Source of the DNA: Hansschlegelia plantiphila
GTDB lineage: Bacteria; Pseudomonadota; Alphaproteobacteria; Rhizobiales; Methylopilaceae
Direction of reading: 5' to 3'
Length of the DNA stretch: 64,000 bases
Assembly: GCF_027922265.1 (NCBI RefSeq)
Contig: NZ_BSFI01000002.1
Span: 124,001 to 188,000, forward strand
Positions 8,379-17,320 of the stretch are shown here, piece after piece. The translations under genes were made by a program, and so were the position numbers. Every line of letters starts with the position of its first letter. Position 1 is the stretch's first letter. The notes under the pieces were generated by a model, which worked only from the letters and a program-made list of their open reading frames with translations, did no database searches and was not told where the DNA came from.

Positions 8379-9572
8379 TTGGAACCGATCCTCTGGGAGT
8401 GGCTGAGCGTCTTCGTCCGGTGGACGCATGTGATCGCGGGCGTCGCGTGGATCGGCGGCTCGTTCTACTTCGTGCATCTCGACCAGAGCCTGAAGCAGAA
8501 CGCCAGCCTGCCGAAGGGCGCCCACGGCGACGCGTGGCAGGTCCACGGCGGCGGCTTCTACCACATGGTCAAATACCTGGTGGCGCCGCCCGAGCTGCCG
8601 GAACACGTCACCTGGTTCAAATGGGAGGCCTACGCCACATGGCTGAGCGGCTTCGCGCTGCTCGCCATCGTGTATTATTTCGGCGCGCGCCTCTATCTGA
8701 TCGACCCCGGCGTGCTCGACATCGGGCCGAAAGCGGCGATCACGCTCAGCTTCGCCGGGATCGCGGCGGGCTGGCTGGTCTATGACGGGCTGTGCAGGTC
8801 GCCGTTGGCCGCGAGCAACCTCCATCTTGCGATCGCCGGGTTCGTCTTCCTCGTCGCGATGAGCTTCGGCTATTCGCTCGCCTTCAGCGGCCGCGGCGCC
8901 TTCATGCAGATGGGCGCGGTGATGGGCACCATCATGGTCGCCAACGTGTTCATGATCATCATCCCGAACCAGCGGATCGTGGTCGCGGACCTGAGGGCGG
9001 GGAGGAGCCCCGACCCCTCGCTCGGCGCCAAGGGCAAGCAACGCTCGCTGCACAACAATTATCTCACCCTGCCGGTCGTCTTCATCATGATCGGCAACCA
9101 CTATCCGCTGGCCTTCGCCACGCGGTTCTCGTGGGCGATCATCGCGCTCGTCATGGTGATGGGCGCGTCGATCCGGCACTTCTACAACACCCGCCACCGC
9201 GGCCTGCCGTCGCCGTGGTGGACATGGGGGCTGACGGCGCTCTGCGGCCTCGCCATCATGTGGCTGTCGAGCCTCGGCCCCGCCGTCACGCGCGAGGCCG
9301 CAGCCGCGGCTCCGCCGACGCAGCTCGCCGAGGAGGCGGAGGGGGTGATCCAGAGCCGCTGCGGCATGTGCCACGCCGGCAAGCCGCTGATGCCCGGTCT
9401 GGGTTCGCCTCCGAAAGGCGTGAAGCTCGAGGACCTCACACAGATGACGACGCACGCGGACGAAGTCCGCATGGTCGCCGTGCTCACCCATTCGATGCCG
9501 CCGGGCAACATGACCCGGATGACCGCTGAGGAGCGTGAGACGGTTCGCCAGTGGCTGGACAGCGTGGAGTGA
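8379..9572 (+). CDS. puuD: Membrane urate oxidase (urate hydroxylase) PuuD with C-terminal cytochrome c
   Basis: This 397-residue protein has an N-terminal urate oxidase domain of about eight membrane helices (residues 10-310) followed by a periplasmic cytochrome c domain with the haem site CGMCH at residues 328-332. PuuD oxidises urate to 5-hydroxyisourate and sends the electrons to the respiratory chain instead of making hydrogen peroxide. The start is TTG with TAGGAG eight bases upstream; this gives the family N-terminus ending in WTHVIAGVAWIGGSF. No soluble uricase is visible, so this is the urate-oxidising enzyme of the cluster. It is followed at once by puuE. Confidence 0.95.
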   Translation: MEPILWEWLSVFVRWTHVIAGVAWIGGSFYFVHLDQSLKQNASLPKGAHGDAWQVHGGGFYHMVKYLVAPPELPEHVTWFKWEAYATWLSGFALLAIVYYFGARLYLIDPGVLDIGPKAAITLSFAGIAAGWLVYDGLCRSPLAASNLHLAIAGFVFLVAMSFGYSLAFSGRGAFMQMGAVMGTIMVANVFMIIIPNQRIVVADLRAGRSPDPSLGAKGKQRSLHNNYLTLPVVFIMIGNHYPLAFATRFSWAIIALVMVMGASIRHFYNTRHRGLPSPWWTWGLTALCGLAIMWLSSLGPAVTREAAAAAPPTQLAEEAEGVIQSRCGMCHAGKPLMPGLGSPPKGVKLEDLTQMTTHADEVRMVAVLTHSMPPGNMTRMTAEERETVRQWLDSVE

Positions 9573-9612
9573 GGGGCATGAACCGCCGAAGCCGCACGAT
9601 CACCGCCGCCCG

Positions 9613-10533
9613 ATGACGTCTCCCGCCGACTATCCCCGCGACATGCTGGGCTACGGTCCGACCCCGCCGCGTCTGCGCTGGCCGGGCGACGCGCGGATCG
9701 CGGTGCAGTTCGTGCTGAACTACGAGGAGGGCGCGGAGAACAGCGTGCTCCACGGCGATCAGGCGTCCGAGACCTTCCTGTCCGAGATCGTCGGCGCGGC
9801 GCCCTATCCCGGTGCGCGGCACATGAGCATGGAGTCGCTCTACGAATACGGCTCGCGGGTCGGCGTCTGGCGCGTGCTGGAGACCTTCCGCGCGCGCCGC
9901 CTGCCGCTCACGATGTTCGCGGTCGCCATGGCGCTCGAGCGCAACCCGCTGGTCGCCGAGGTCGCGCTGAAGGACGGCCACGAGATCTGCTCGCATGGCC
10001 TGCGGTGGATCAACTACCACGGCGTTCCCGAGCAGATCGAGCGCGAGCACATGGCGCGCGCGATCGAGATTCAGACCCGCATCGCCGGCGCCCGGCCGCT
10101 GGGCTGGTACACCGGGCGCACCTCCGAGAACACCCGCCGGCTGGTCGCGGAGGAGGGCGGCTTCGTCTACGATTCCGACGACTACAGCGACGACCTGCCG
10201 TTCTGGAGCCGGGTCGTCGACAAGCCCCACCTCGTCGTGCCCTACACGCTCGACGCCAACGACATGCGCTTCGCCACGCCGCAGGGCTTCAACACCGGCG
10301 AGGACTTCTACCGTTATCTCCGGGATTCCTTCGACGCGCTCCACGCCGAGGGTGGGACGACGCCGCGCATGATGTCGGTCGGGCTGCATTGCCGGATTAT
10401 CGGCCGCCCCGGCCGGATTGGCGCGCTGGCGCGGTTCCTCGATCATGTGACGCGGCATGACGGGGTGTGGATCGCGCGCCGGATCGACATCGCGCGGGCG
10501 TTCATCGCGCAGGTCCCGCCGGAGCGGGGGTAG
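9613..10533 (+). CDS. puuE: Allantoinase, polysaccharide deacetylase family
   Basis: This 306-residue protein is PuuE, a cofactor-independent allantoinase of the NodB/polysaccharide deacetylase superfamily, unrelated to the amidohydrolase allantoinases. The family start YPRDMLGYGPTPPRLRWPG and the segment VQFVLNYEEGAEN are clear. It converts allantoin to allantoate, the substrate of allantoicase across the divergent promoter. I chose the ATG at 9613, which matches family N-termini; a longer reading from 9535 would overlap puuD. It ends 12 bases from the convergent ilvA gene. Confidence 0.94.
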   Translation: MTSPADYPRDMLGYGPTPPRLRWPGDARIAVQFVLNYEEGAENSVLHGDQASETFLSEIVGAAPYPGARHMSMESLYEYGSRVGVWRVLETFRARRLPLTMFAVAMALERNPLVAEVALKDGHEICSHGLRWINYHGVPEQIEREHMARAIEIQTRIAGARPLGWYTGRTSENTRRLVAEEGGFVYDSDDYSDDLPFWSRVVDKPHLVVPYTLDANDMRFATPQGFNTGEDFYRYLRDSFDALHAEGGTTPRMMSVGLHCRIIGRPGRIGALARFLDHVTRHDGVWIARRIDIARAFIAQVPPERG

Positions 10534-10545
10534 GGGCGGGGGCCC

Positions 10546-12060
10546 TCAGGCCTCGCTCAGGAACATCCGGTAGGCCGGGTTGTCGGTCTCGTCCTCATAG
10601 GGGTAGCCGAGCGCCGAGAGCCGCTCCTGAAAGCGCGGCCGGTCGGCCTGGGGAACCTGGAGGCCGACCAGCACCCGGCCATAGTCCGCGCCGTGGTTGC
10701 GGTAATGGAACAGGGTGATCGTCCAGTCCTGTCCGACGCCAGACAGGAACTTCATCAGCGCGCCGGGCCGCTCGGGAAACTCGCAGCGCAGCACCACCTC
10801 GTCGACGAGGCCAGGCGTCCGGCCGCCGACCATATAGCGGATGTGGAGCTTCGCGGTCTCGTTGGCGGTGATGTCGAGCACGTCGTAGCCAAGCGCCTCC
10901 ATGCGCTCCACGAGCTCGGCCTTTTCGCGCCTGGAGTCGCCGAGCTTCAGCCCGACGAAGACATGCGCGTCCGATCCGTCGGCGTAGCGGTAGTTGAACT
11001 CGGTGATGGTGCGCCCGCCGATCACCTCGATGAAGCGGCGATAGCTGCCGCGCTCCTCGGGGATGGTGACGGCGAGCAGGATCTCGCGCGCCTCGCCCAG
11101 CTCCGCGCGCTCCGCGACATGGCGCAGCCGGTCGAAGTTCATGTTGGCGCCGCTGTTGATCGCGATCAGCGCGCCCTCGCGGTCGCCGCCGCGCGCGGCG
11201 TAGGTCTTGAGGCCCGCGAGTGACAGCGCGCCGGCGGGCTCGGCGAGGATGCGGGTGTCCTCGAAGATATCCTTCACCGCCGCGCACATCTCGTCGGTGT
11301 CGGCGGTGATCACCTCGTCGAGCAGCTCCCGGCAGATGCGGAAGGTCTCCTCGCCGGCCTGCCGCACCGCGACGCCGTCGGCGAACAGGCCGACGCGGTC
11401 GAGCGTGACGCGCGATCCGGCGTCGATCGCAGCCTTCATCGAGGCGGCGTCGGCGGGCTCGACCCCGATCACCTTAACGTCAGGTCTCAGGAACTTGACG
11501 TAAGAGGCTATGCCAGCGGCAAGTCCTCCGCCTCCGATGGGAACGAAGATCGCGTCGATCGGCCCGCCGTGCTGCTGCAGCATCTCGACCGCGATCGTGC
11601 CCTGGCCCGCGATCACGTCCGGGTCGTCGTAAGGGTGCACGAAGGTCAGGCCGTCGCGGTCGCCGAGTTCGCGGGCGTGCGCGTAGGCGTCGTCGAACGT
11701 GTCGCCGAACAGCACGACGGTTCCGCCGAAGTGGCGCACGGCCTCGATCTTGATGGGCGGCGTCGTCACCGGCATCACGATCGTGGAGGCGATCCCGAGC
11801 CGGGTCGCCGAGAGCGCGACGCCTTGCGCGTGGTTGCCGGCCGAGGCGCAGATCACGCCCGCCAGCCGGTCGCTCTGCGACAGTCCCGAGATCTTGTTGT
11901 AGGCGCCGCGGATCTTGAACGAGAACACCGGCTGCAGGTCTTCGCGCTTGAGCAGCGTGTGCCGGCCGAGCCGGGCGCTCAGCCGCACCATCGGGTCGAG
12001 CGGCGTGTTGACCGCGACGTCGTAGACCCGCGCGTCGAGAATCTTGCGAACGTAGTCCAT
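10546..12060 (-). CDS. ilvA: Threonine dehydratase (threonine ammonia-lyase), biosynthetic long form
   Basis: This 504-residue enzyme deaminates threonine to 2-oxobutanoate, the first step of isoleucine synthesis. The PLP lysine is in SFKIRGAYNK (Lys49), with GNHAQGVA near residue 80 and the phosphate-binding GGGGLAAG near residue 185. Residues from about 330 to the end form two ACT-like regulatory domains, as in the isoleucine-inhibited long form. The ATG at 12060 gives the family N-terminus MDYVRKIL. It is followed upstream by dadA on the same strand, with 97 bases between. Confidence 0.94.
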   Translation of the reverse strand: MDYVRKILDARVYDVAVNTPLDPMVRLSARLGRHTLLKREDLQPVFSFKIRGAYNKISGLSQSDRLAGVICASAGNHAQGVALSATRLGIASTIVMPVTTPPIKIEAVRHFGGTVVLFGDTFDDAYAHARELGDRDGLTFVHPYDDPDVIAGQGTIAVEMLQQHGGPIDAIFVPIGGGGLAAGIASYVKFLRPDVKVIGVEPADAASMKAAIDAGSRVTLDRVGLFADGVAVRQAGEETFRICRELLDEVITADTDEMCAAVKDIFEDTRILAEPAGALSLAGLKTYAARGGDREGALIAINSGANMNFDRLRHVAERAELGEAREILLAVTIPEERGSYRRFIEVIGGRTITEFNYRYADGSDAHVFVGLKLGDSRREKAELVERMEALGYDVLDITANETAKLHIRYMVGGRTPGLVDEVVLRCEFPERPGALMKFLSGVGQDWTITLFHYRNHGADYGRVLVGLQVPQADRPRFQERLSALGYPYEDETDNPAYRMFLSEA

Positions 12061-12157
12061 CGAGCCGCCTGAACCCCTGCGCCACCGGTTGGCGCTCTGT
12101 CGCTTACGCAAAACCGGCGGCGGCTGCCACTCCCTTATCCGGCATGCCCGCCCGGCT

Positions 12158-13423
12158 TCATGCGGCTCCGGCGTAGCGGGCGACCGAAAGGTCGGCGCCG
12201 TCGATCTCGGGCGCGACGCCGCTGATGAGGTCGGCGAGCAAGCGGCCCGAGCCGCAGGCCATGGTCCAGCCGAGCGTGCCATGGCCGGTGTTGGTGAACA
12301 GGTTGGCGTAGCGCGTGGCGCCCACGATTGGCGTTCCGTCCGGCGTCATGGGCCGCAGGCCCGTCCAGAAGGTCGCGCGCGAGACGTCGCCGCCGTCGGG
12401 GAAGAGATCGCCGACGGAATGCAGCAGCGTCGAGCGCCGCGGCTCGCGCAGCAGCGCGCTGAAGCCGGCCAGCTCCGCCGTGCCGCCGACGCGGATGCGG
12501 TCGCCGAGCCGGGTGATCGCGATCTTGTAGCTCTCGTCCATCACGGTGGAGACCGGCGCGGCCTCGGGCTCCACGACAGGGATGGTCAGCGAATAGCCCT
12601 TCACCGGATAGACCGGCAGGTCGATTCCGAGCGGCTTCAGCAGCGCAGGCGTGAAGCTGCCGAGCGCCGCGACATAGGCGTCGGCCGTCACGCTCTCGCC
12701 GTTGGCGAGCACGACGCCGGAAATCGCGCCGCCGGCGGCCGAGAGGCCGGAGATCGCGGAGCCGTAGCGGAACGTCACGCCGAGCCCGGCGCAGATCGCG
12801 GCGAGGCGCTGGGTGAAGAGGTGGGCGTCGCCAGTCTCGTCGCCGGGCAGCCGCAAGCCTCCGACGAACTTGTTCGAGACGCGCGCGAGCGCTGGCTCCG
12901 CCGCGATGCAACCGGCAGGGTCGAGCACGGTGTAGGGCACGCCGTACTGGTTTAGCACCACGGTGTCGTCGCCGACATGGTCGAGCTGCTTCTGCGTGCG
13001 GAACAGCTGGAGCGTGCCGCGCTCGCGGTGGTCGTATTCGATGCCGGTCTCGCCGCGCAGCGCGATCAGCGCGTCGCGGCTGTATTCGGCGACGCGCACC
13101 ATCCGCGCCTTGTTGCGGCGATAGGCGTCCTCCGTGCAGTTCGCGAGCATGCGCGCCAGCCAGCCGTAGAAGCGCATGTCGACGCTCGGGCGGATCACCA
13201 GCGGGCGGTGGCGCATCATCAGCCAGCGCAGCGCCTTCACCGGAATTCCGGGAGCGGCCCATGGCGAGGAATAGCCCGGCGAGACCTGGCCTGCGTTGGC
13301 GAAGCTGGTCTCAAGACCTGCGGCCGGCTGGCGGTCGAGCACCGTGACCTCGTGGCCGGCCTTTGCGAGGTAATAGGCCGAGGTCACGCCGACGACGCCG
13401 CTTCCAAGCACCAGTACGCGCAT
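12158..13423 (-). CDS. dadA: D-amino acid dehydrogenase
   Basis: This 421-residue flavoprotein begins with the FAD-binding Rossmann motif [17 protein letters not shown] and the segment [18 protein letters not shown], typical of DadA. It oxidatively deaminates D-amino acids such as D-alanine to the 2-oxo acid and ammonia at the inner membrane, feeding electrons to quinone. The ATG at 13423 is preceded by AGGG and begins right at the Rossmann fold. No alanine racemase gene (dadX) is adjacent; ilvA follows on the same strand. Confidence 0.92.
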   Translation of the reverse strand: MRVLVLGSGVVGVTSAYYLAKAGHEVTVLDRQPAAGLETSFANAGQVSPGYSSPWAAPGIPVKALRWLMMRHRPLVIRPSVDMRFYGWLARMLANCTEDAYRRNKARMVRVAEYSRDALIALRGETGIEYDHRERGTLQLFRTQKQLDHVGDDTVVLNQYGVPYTVLDPAGCIAAEPALARVSNKFVGGLRLPGDETGDAHLFTQRLAAICAGLGVTFRYGSAISGLSAAGGAISGVVLANGESVTADAYVAALGSFTPALLKPLGIDLPVYPVKGYSLTIPVVEPEAAPVSTVMDESYKIAITRLGDRIRVGGTAELAGFSALLREPRRSTLLHSVGDLFPDGGDVSRATFWTGLRPMTPDGTPIVGATRYANLFTNTGHGTLGWTMACGSGRLLADLISGVAPEIDGADLSVARYAGAA

Positions 13424-13833
13424 CTCGGATCCCTTCAGGACTGCGGCGCAAGGCCGTCGGGCTCCGCGCAGGGCCGTCCGACGCGACATCCGCCGGCTGC
13501 GGCGGGAACGCGCCCGACGGCGATCAGATCGTCGACATCGACCTTCCGCGCAAGCGCCCGGCGCTGAATGATTTTCCGGCCCGCCTGGCGTCCTGGCGGC
13601 GGTCAGCGCGTCGCGGGCGTCCGTCGATCCTCGAACGTGACGCGGGACGTCAGCCTTTCGAAGCCCGGCGAAGGGCGCGGGCCATGGCGGGGCCGCTTGG
13701 CGCGGCGACGTCGCGGCGTTAACAAGCGCAGCGGCGTCGAACGACGTTGCGGAGCTGTCGTCTCCCGCTAGATTGGCGTCACGGTCGCCGTTCCGGTCGC
13801 TGCCTCCAAGCGACCCGGCCGCCGTATTTGCAG
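13424..13833. other. Intergenic region between dadA and the HWE kinase gene
   Basis: This 410-base divergent gap must hold the promoters of dadA and the kinase gene. I see no credible protein or RNA gene. The segment around 13650-13690 (GCCTTTCGAAGCCCGGCGAAGGG) resembles the degenerate interspersed repeats found elsewhere, but only weakly. Confidence 0.4.
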
Positions 13834-16632
13834 ATGGTTTTTCCGATCTCCGATCCTCACGCCGCTGCGACAGACCCGATCCGGCTTGCGGCGCTCGAGA
13901 GCTACGACGTCATAGGCTCGCCTCCCGAGGCGAGCTTCGAGGATATCGTGGCGGTGGCGGCGGAGGCGTGCGGCGCGCCGGTCGCGCTGGTCAGCTTCGT
14001 CGGCGCCGACCGGCAATGGTTCAAGGCGCGCACCGGCTTCGAAGCCTGCGAGACGCCGCTCGAGCAGTCGGTCTGCGTCTATGCGATGCAGGAGTCCGAC
14101 CTGCTCGTGATTCCCGACCTGACGCTCGACCCGCGCACCGACGGCAATACGCTCGTCACCGAAAGCCCGTTCATCCGCTTCTACGCCGGCGCGCCGCTGG
14201 TGAGCCCCGAAGGGCAGCCGCTCGGCTCCCTCTGCGTCATCGACGTCGAGCCTCGCCCGGAAGGACTGACGCCGGCGCAGGCCAGCATCCTGCGCGCGCT
14301 CGCCCGCCAGGTCATGGGCCATCTCGAGCTGCGCCGCGCGGTCGACCGGCGTGACGATGCGATCGTCGCCCAGTCGCTCGCGCAGCGCGCCGAACAGGCG
14401 GCGTCCGCCGTCATCCGCGACCAGGCGGTCAAGCTTCGCCTCGCGCTCGAGGCGACGCGGGTCGGCCTGTTCGACTACGACGTCCGCGCCGGCCGCTTGG
14501 ACTGGGACGCCCGCACGCGCGAACTGTTCTGGGAGCCCGAGGACACGGTCGTCACCTACGCCGACAACTTCCTCGCGAGCCTTCATCCGGACGACCGGGA
14601 CGCCGTCGACGCCGCCGTACGGGCGGCGCTCGATCCCGCCGGGAGCGGGGTGTTCGAGCACGAGCACCGCGTCGTCAGCCCGGACGGGTCCGAGACGCGG
14701 TGGATTTCGGCGCGCGGCCGGCTGGTCGGCGGCGACGACGGCCCCCGCCTGATCGGCACGATGCAGGACGTCACCGCCCGCCGGGAGAGCGACGAGCAGG
14801 TCGCGGCGGCGCTCGAGCGCTACCGGCTCGTCGGCCTCGCCACCAACGACGCCGTCTGGGACTGGGACCTGCGCCGCAACCACATCGTCTGGAACGACGC
14901 CCTCACGCAGGCCTACGGCCACGCGCTCGACGAGATCAAGCCGACAGGAGAGTGGCGGATCGACCAGATCCATCCGGACGACCGCGCTCGCGTCTATGCC
15001 GAGATCCGCGCCGTCATCGACGGCGACGAGAACGAGTGGTCCCACGAATACCGCTTCCGCTGCGCCGATGGCCGCTACGCCGACGTGCTCGACCGCGGCC
15101 ATCTCGCCCGCAACCCGGACGGCCTGCCGATCCGGCTGATCGGCGCCATGCTCGACCTGACCGAGCGCAAGGCGGCCGAGGAGCAGTTCCGCGCCGTGTT
15201 CGAGGGCGCGAACATCGGCATGGTCCAGATCGACCCGTTGACCGCCAGGGCGATCCGCGTCAACGACAAGCTCTGCGAGATCTGGGGCGCGACGCGGGAT
15301 TCCGTGATCGGACATTCGGTCGCGAAATGGACGCCGGAAGAGGACGACGAGGCCCGCGCCGCGCTGCACGCCCGTCTCGCGCGCGGCGAGCTGATGAACA
15401 CGCTGCTCGAAAAGCGCTATCGCCGCGCTGACGGCAGGATCGTCTGGGCGCGCGTCAACCTTGTCTCGCGCAAGGTTCGCGGCGCGATCCAGACCACGGC
15501 GATGATCGAGGACGTCACCGCCGAGCGGGAGGCGCGGGAGCGTCGGGACGCTCTCGTCGAGTTCGGCGCGCGGCTCCGCGACCTCGACGATGCGCGCGCG
15601 ATCGCGACGGTGGCGTGCGAGATCCTCGGCCGCAACCTTTCGCTCGACCGGGTGAGCTTCGGCGCGGTCGAGCCCGGCGCGGCGGTCGTCGACATCGAGG
15701 TCGACTGGCGGCGCGGCGACGCGGCGAGCGCGGTCGGACGCCACCCGCTCGACCGCTTCGGCGACCTGCTGGCGACCGCGACGCGGGGCGAGGTGTTCGC
15801 GATCTCGGACGTGCGCCGTGACAGCCGCACGGCCGACCACAGCGACGCCTACGAGGCGGTCGGGATCCGCGCGATGCTGCATGTCCCGCTGGTCGAACGG
15901 GGCGCCCTGATCTCGCTGTTCTTCCTGCACGTCGCCGCGCCGCGAGAATGGCCGCCGGAGGCCGTCGCCTTCGTCCAGTCGATCGCGGATCGCACGCGGG
16001 CCGCGATCGCCCGCGCCCGTGCGGAGGAGCGCCAGCGGCTGCTGAACCACGAACTCAGCCACCGCATGAAAAACCTGCTGACCATGGTGCAGGCGGTCGC
16101 GGCGCAGACGCTGCGGAGCGCCCCGGACCTCGCGGCCGCCGGCGACGTGCTGTCGAGCCGCCTGATCGCGCTCGGCAAGGCGCACGACATCCTGCTCGGC
16201 GGCGAGTATGAGGCGGCCGGGCTGCGGGCGATCGTCGAGGAGGCGCTGAAGCCCCACGCCGACCGGCCGGGCCGCTTCGTGCTGGACGGGCCGGACGTGG
16301 AGATCGGCTCGAAAGCCGCGCTGCCGCTGATCCTGATGATGCACGAACTCGCCACCAACGCCGCGAAGTACGGCGCGCTGTCAGCCGCCGACGGCCGCGT
16401 CGCGATCGAGTGGAGCGTCTCGGGCGAGCCGGGCGCGCGGATGCTGCGGCTGGTCTGGGCCGAGCATGGCGGTCCGCCGGTCTCGCCGCCCACGAAGAAG
16501 GGCTTCGGAACCCGCCTGATCGAGCGCGGCCTCGCCGGCCAGGTCGGCGCGAACGTGAGCCTCGACTTCCAGCCGGCCGGCCTCCGCTGCGTGCTGGAAG
16601 CCTCGCTCGTGCAGATGCAGGAAAGCGACTAG
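13834..16632 (+). CDS. HWE-family sensor histidine kinase with GAF and PAS domains
   Basis: This protein of about 932 residues has no membrane segment and should be cytoplasmic. The order is a GAF domain (about 30-165), three PAS/PAC modules (about 200-580), a second GAF (about 590-735) and an HWE kinase core. The likely phosphorylated histidine is H743 in [11 protein letters not shown]; the core also has [15 protein letters not shown] (N-box) and the WAE motif plus [13 protein letters not shown] kinases often act in light, redox or general-stress signalling in alphaproteobacteria. I chose the ATG at 13834; an in-frame start at 13747 would add 29 unlikely residues. No response regulator lies nearby, so its partner is unknown. 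Confidence 0.9.
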   Translation: MVFPISDPHAAATDPIRLAALESYDVIGSPPEASFEDIVAVAAEACGAPVALVSFVGADRQWFKARTGFEACETPLEQSVCVYAMQESDLLVIPDLTLDPRTDGNTLVTESPFIRFYAGAPLVSPEGQPLGSLCVIDVEPRPEGLTPAQASILRALARQVMGHLELRRAVDRRDDAIVAQSLAQRAEQAASAVIRDQAVKLRLALEATRVGLFDYDVRAGRLDWDARTRELFWEPEDTVVTYADNFLASLHPDDRDAVDAAVRAALDPAGSGVFEHEHRVVSPDGSETRWISARGRLVGGDDGPRLIGTMQDVTARRESDEQVAAALERYRLVGLATNDAVWDWDLRRNHIVWNDALTQAYGHALDEIKPTGEWRIDQIHPDDRARVYAEIRAVIDGDENEWSHEYRFRCADGRYADVLDRGHLARNPDGLPIRLIGAMLDLTERKAAEEQFRAVFEGANIGMVQIDPLTARAIRVNDKLCEIWGATRDSVIGHSVAKWTPEEDDEARAALHARLARGELMNTLLEKRYRRADGRIVWARVNLVSRKVRGAIQTTAMIEDVTAEREARERRDALVEFGARLRDLDDARAIATVACEILGRNLSLDRVSFGAVEPGAAVVDIEVDWRRGDAASAVGRHPLDRFGDLLATATRGEVFAISDVRRDSRTADHSDAYEAVGIRAMLHVPLVERGALISLFFLHVAAPREWPPEAVAFVQSIADRTRAAIARARAEERQRLLNHELSHRMKNLLTMVQAVAAQTLRSAPDLAAAGDVLSSRLIALGKAHDILLGGEYEAAGLRAIVEEALKPHADRPGRFVLDGPDVEIGSKAALPLILMMHELATNAAKYGALSAADGRVAIEWSVSGEPGARMLRLVWAEHGGPPVSPPTKKGFGTRLIERGLAGQVGANVSLDFQPAGLRCVLEASLVQMQESD

Positions 16633-16704
16633 ACGACCGTCTGGCATGCGTCTCGCATTCGCCCGTCATCTGGCCGACCGCCAGCAACAGGAGCGATCTC
16701 GCAA

Positions 16705-17154
16705 ATGACACGCGCCGAAGTCACCGAACTCGTCCTCTGCGCCAAGCGCCTGAAGGGCCTCACCTGGAAGGAGATCCACGAAAAGGTCTCGGTCTCGACC
16801 TCGCCCGTGGTGATCACCGCGGCGATGCTCGGCCAGATGAGGCTGGAGCCGAACGAGGCGGCGAAAGCGGCCGAATTGCTCGACTTGCCGAAGGAGGCCG
16901 AGATCCTGCTGACCGAGGTCCCCTATCGCGGCTCGCTCCCGCAGGTCCCGCCGACCGATCCGCTGATCTACCGCTTCTACGAGCTGGTCCAGGTCTACGG
17001 CACGACCTGGAAGGAGCTCATCCAGGAGGAGTTCGGCGACGGCATCATGTCGGCGATCGACTTCGACATGACGCTGGAGCGCCAGCCCGATCAGAAGGGC
17101 GACCGCGTGAAGCTCGCGATGTCCGGCAAGTTCCTCGGCTACAAGCGCTACTGA
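16705..17154 (+). CDS. cynS: Cyanate hydratase (cyanase)
   Basis: This 149-residue enzyme converts cyanate and bicarbonate to ammonia and carbon dioxide. The catalytic triad of the family is present as Arg90, Glu93 and Ser116 within RFYELVQVYGTTWKELI and DGIMSAID. The N-terminal helical domain (residues 1-75) is DNA-binding-like in fold, as in other cyanases. CAGGAG precedes the ATG. No cynT (carbonic anhydrase) or cyanate transporter is adjacent; the setting among nitrogen-scavenging genes suggests detoxification or nitrogen recovery. Confidence 0.96.
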   Translation: MTRAEVTELVLCAKRLKGLTWKEIHEKVSVSTSPVVITAAMLGQMRLEPNEAAKAAELLDLPKEAEILLTEVPYRGSLPQVPPTDPLIYRFYELVQVYGTTWKELIQEEFGDGIMSAIDFDMTLERQPDQKGDRVKLAMSGKFLGYKRY

Positions 17155-17236
17155 GGCGCGGCGGCGTCTCCGCCCGACCGGCGGATCTGACGCCGTCGGT
17201 CCGCGCCGGTCTGCGACGACTCTGCGTCCGAGATGG

Positions 17237-17259
17237 ATGGTCCGGCCAGGCCGGACCAT
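17237..17259. repeat. Near-perfect 23-base palindrome
   Basis: ATGGTCCGGCC and GGCCGGACCAT flank a single A, a perfect 11-base inverted repeat. It sits in the gap between cynS and the amidohydrolase gene. Its arms are close to those of the palindrome at 32292-32314, so it belongs to an interspersed family. It may act as a transcript end for cynS, but no T-run follows. Confidence 0.7.
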
Positions 17260-17320
17260 GACGGGGAGGGCTGCGCCTGATCTAAGCTGACGCCTCAGCC
17301 CCAGAACGACGGAGCCGGTC

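Noticed and set aside
13768..16344. An 858-residue open frame antisense to the HWE kinase gene
   Set aside because: The translation is low-complexity and rich in Arg, Asp and Ala, as expected for an antisense frame in 70% G+C DNA. The plus-strand frame has clear domains.
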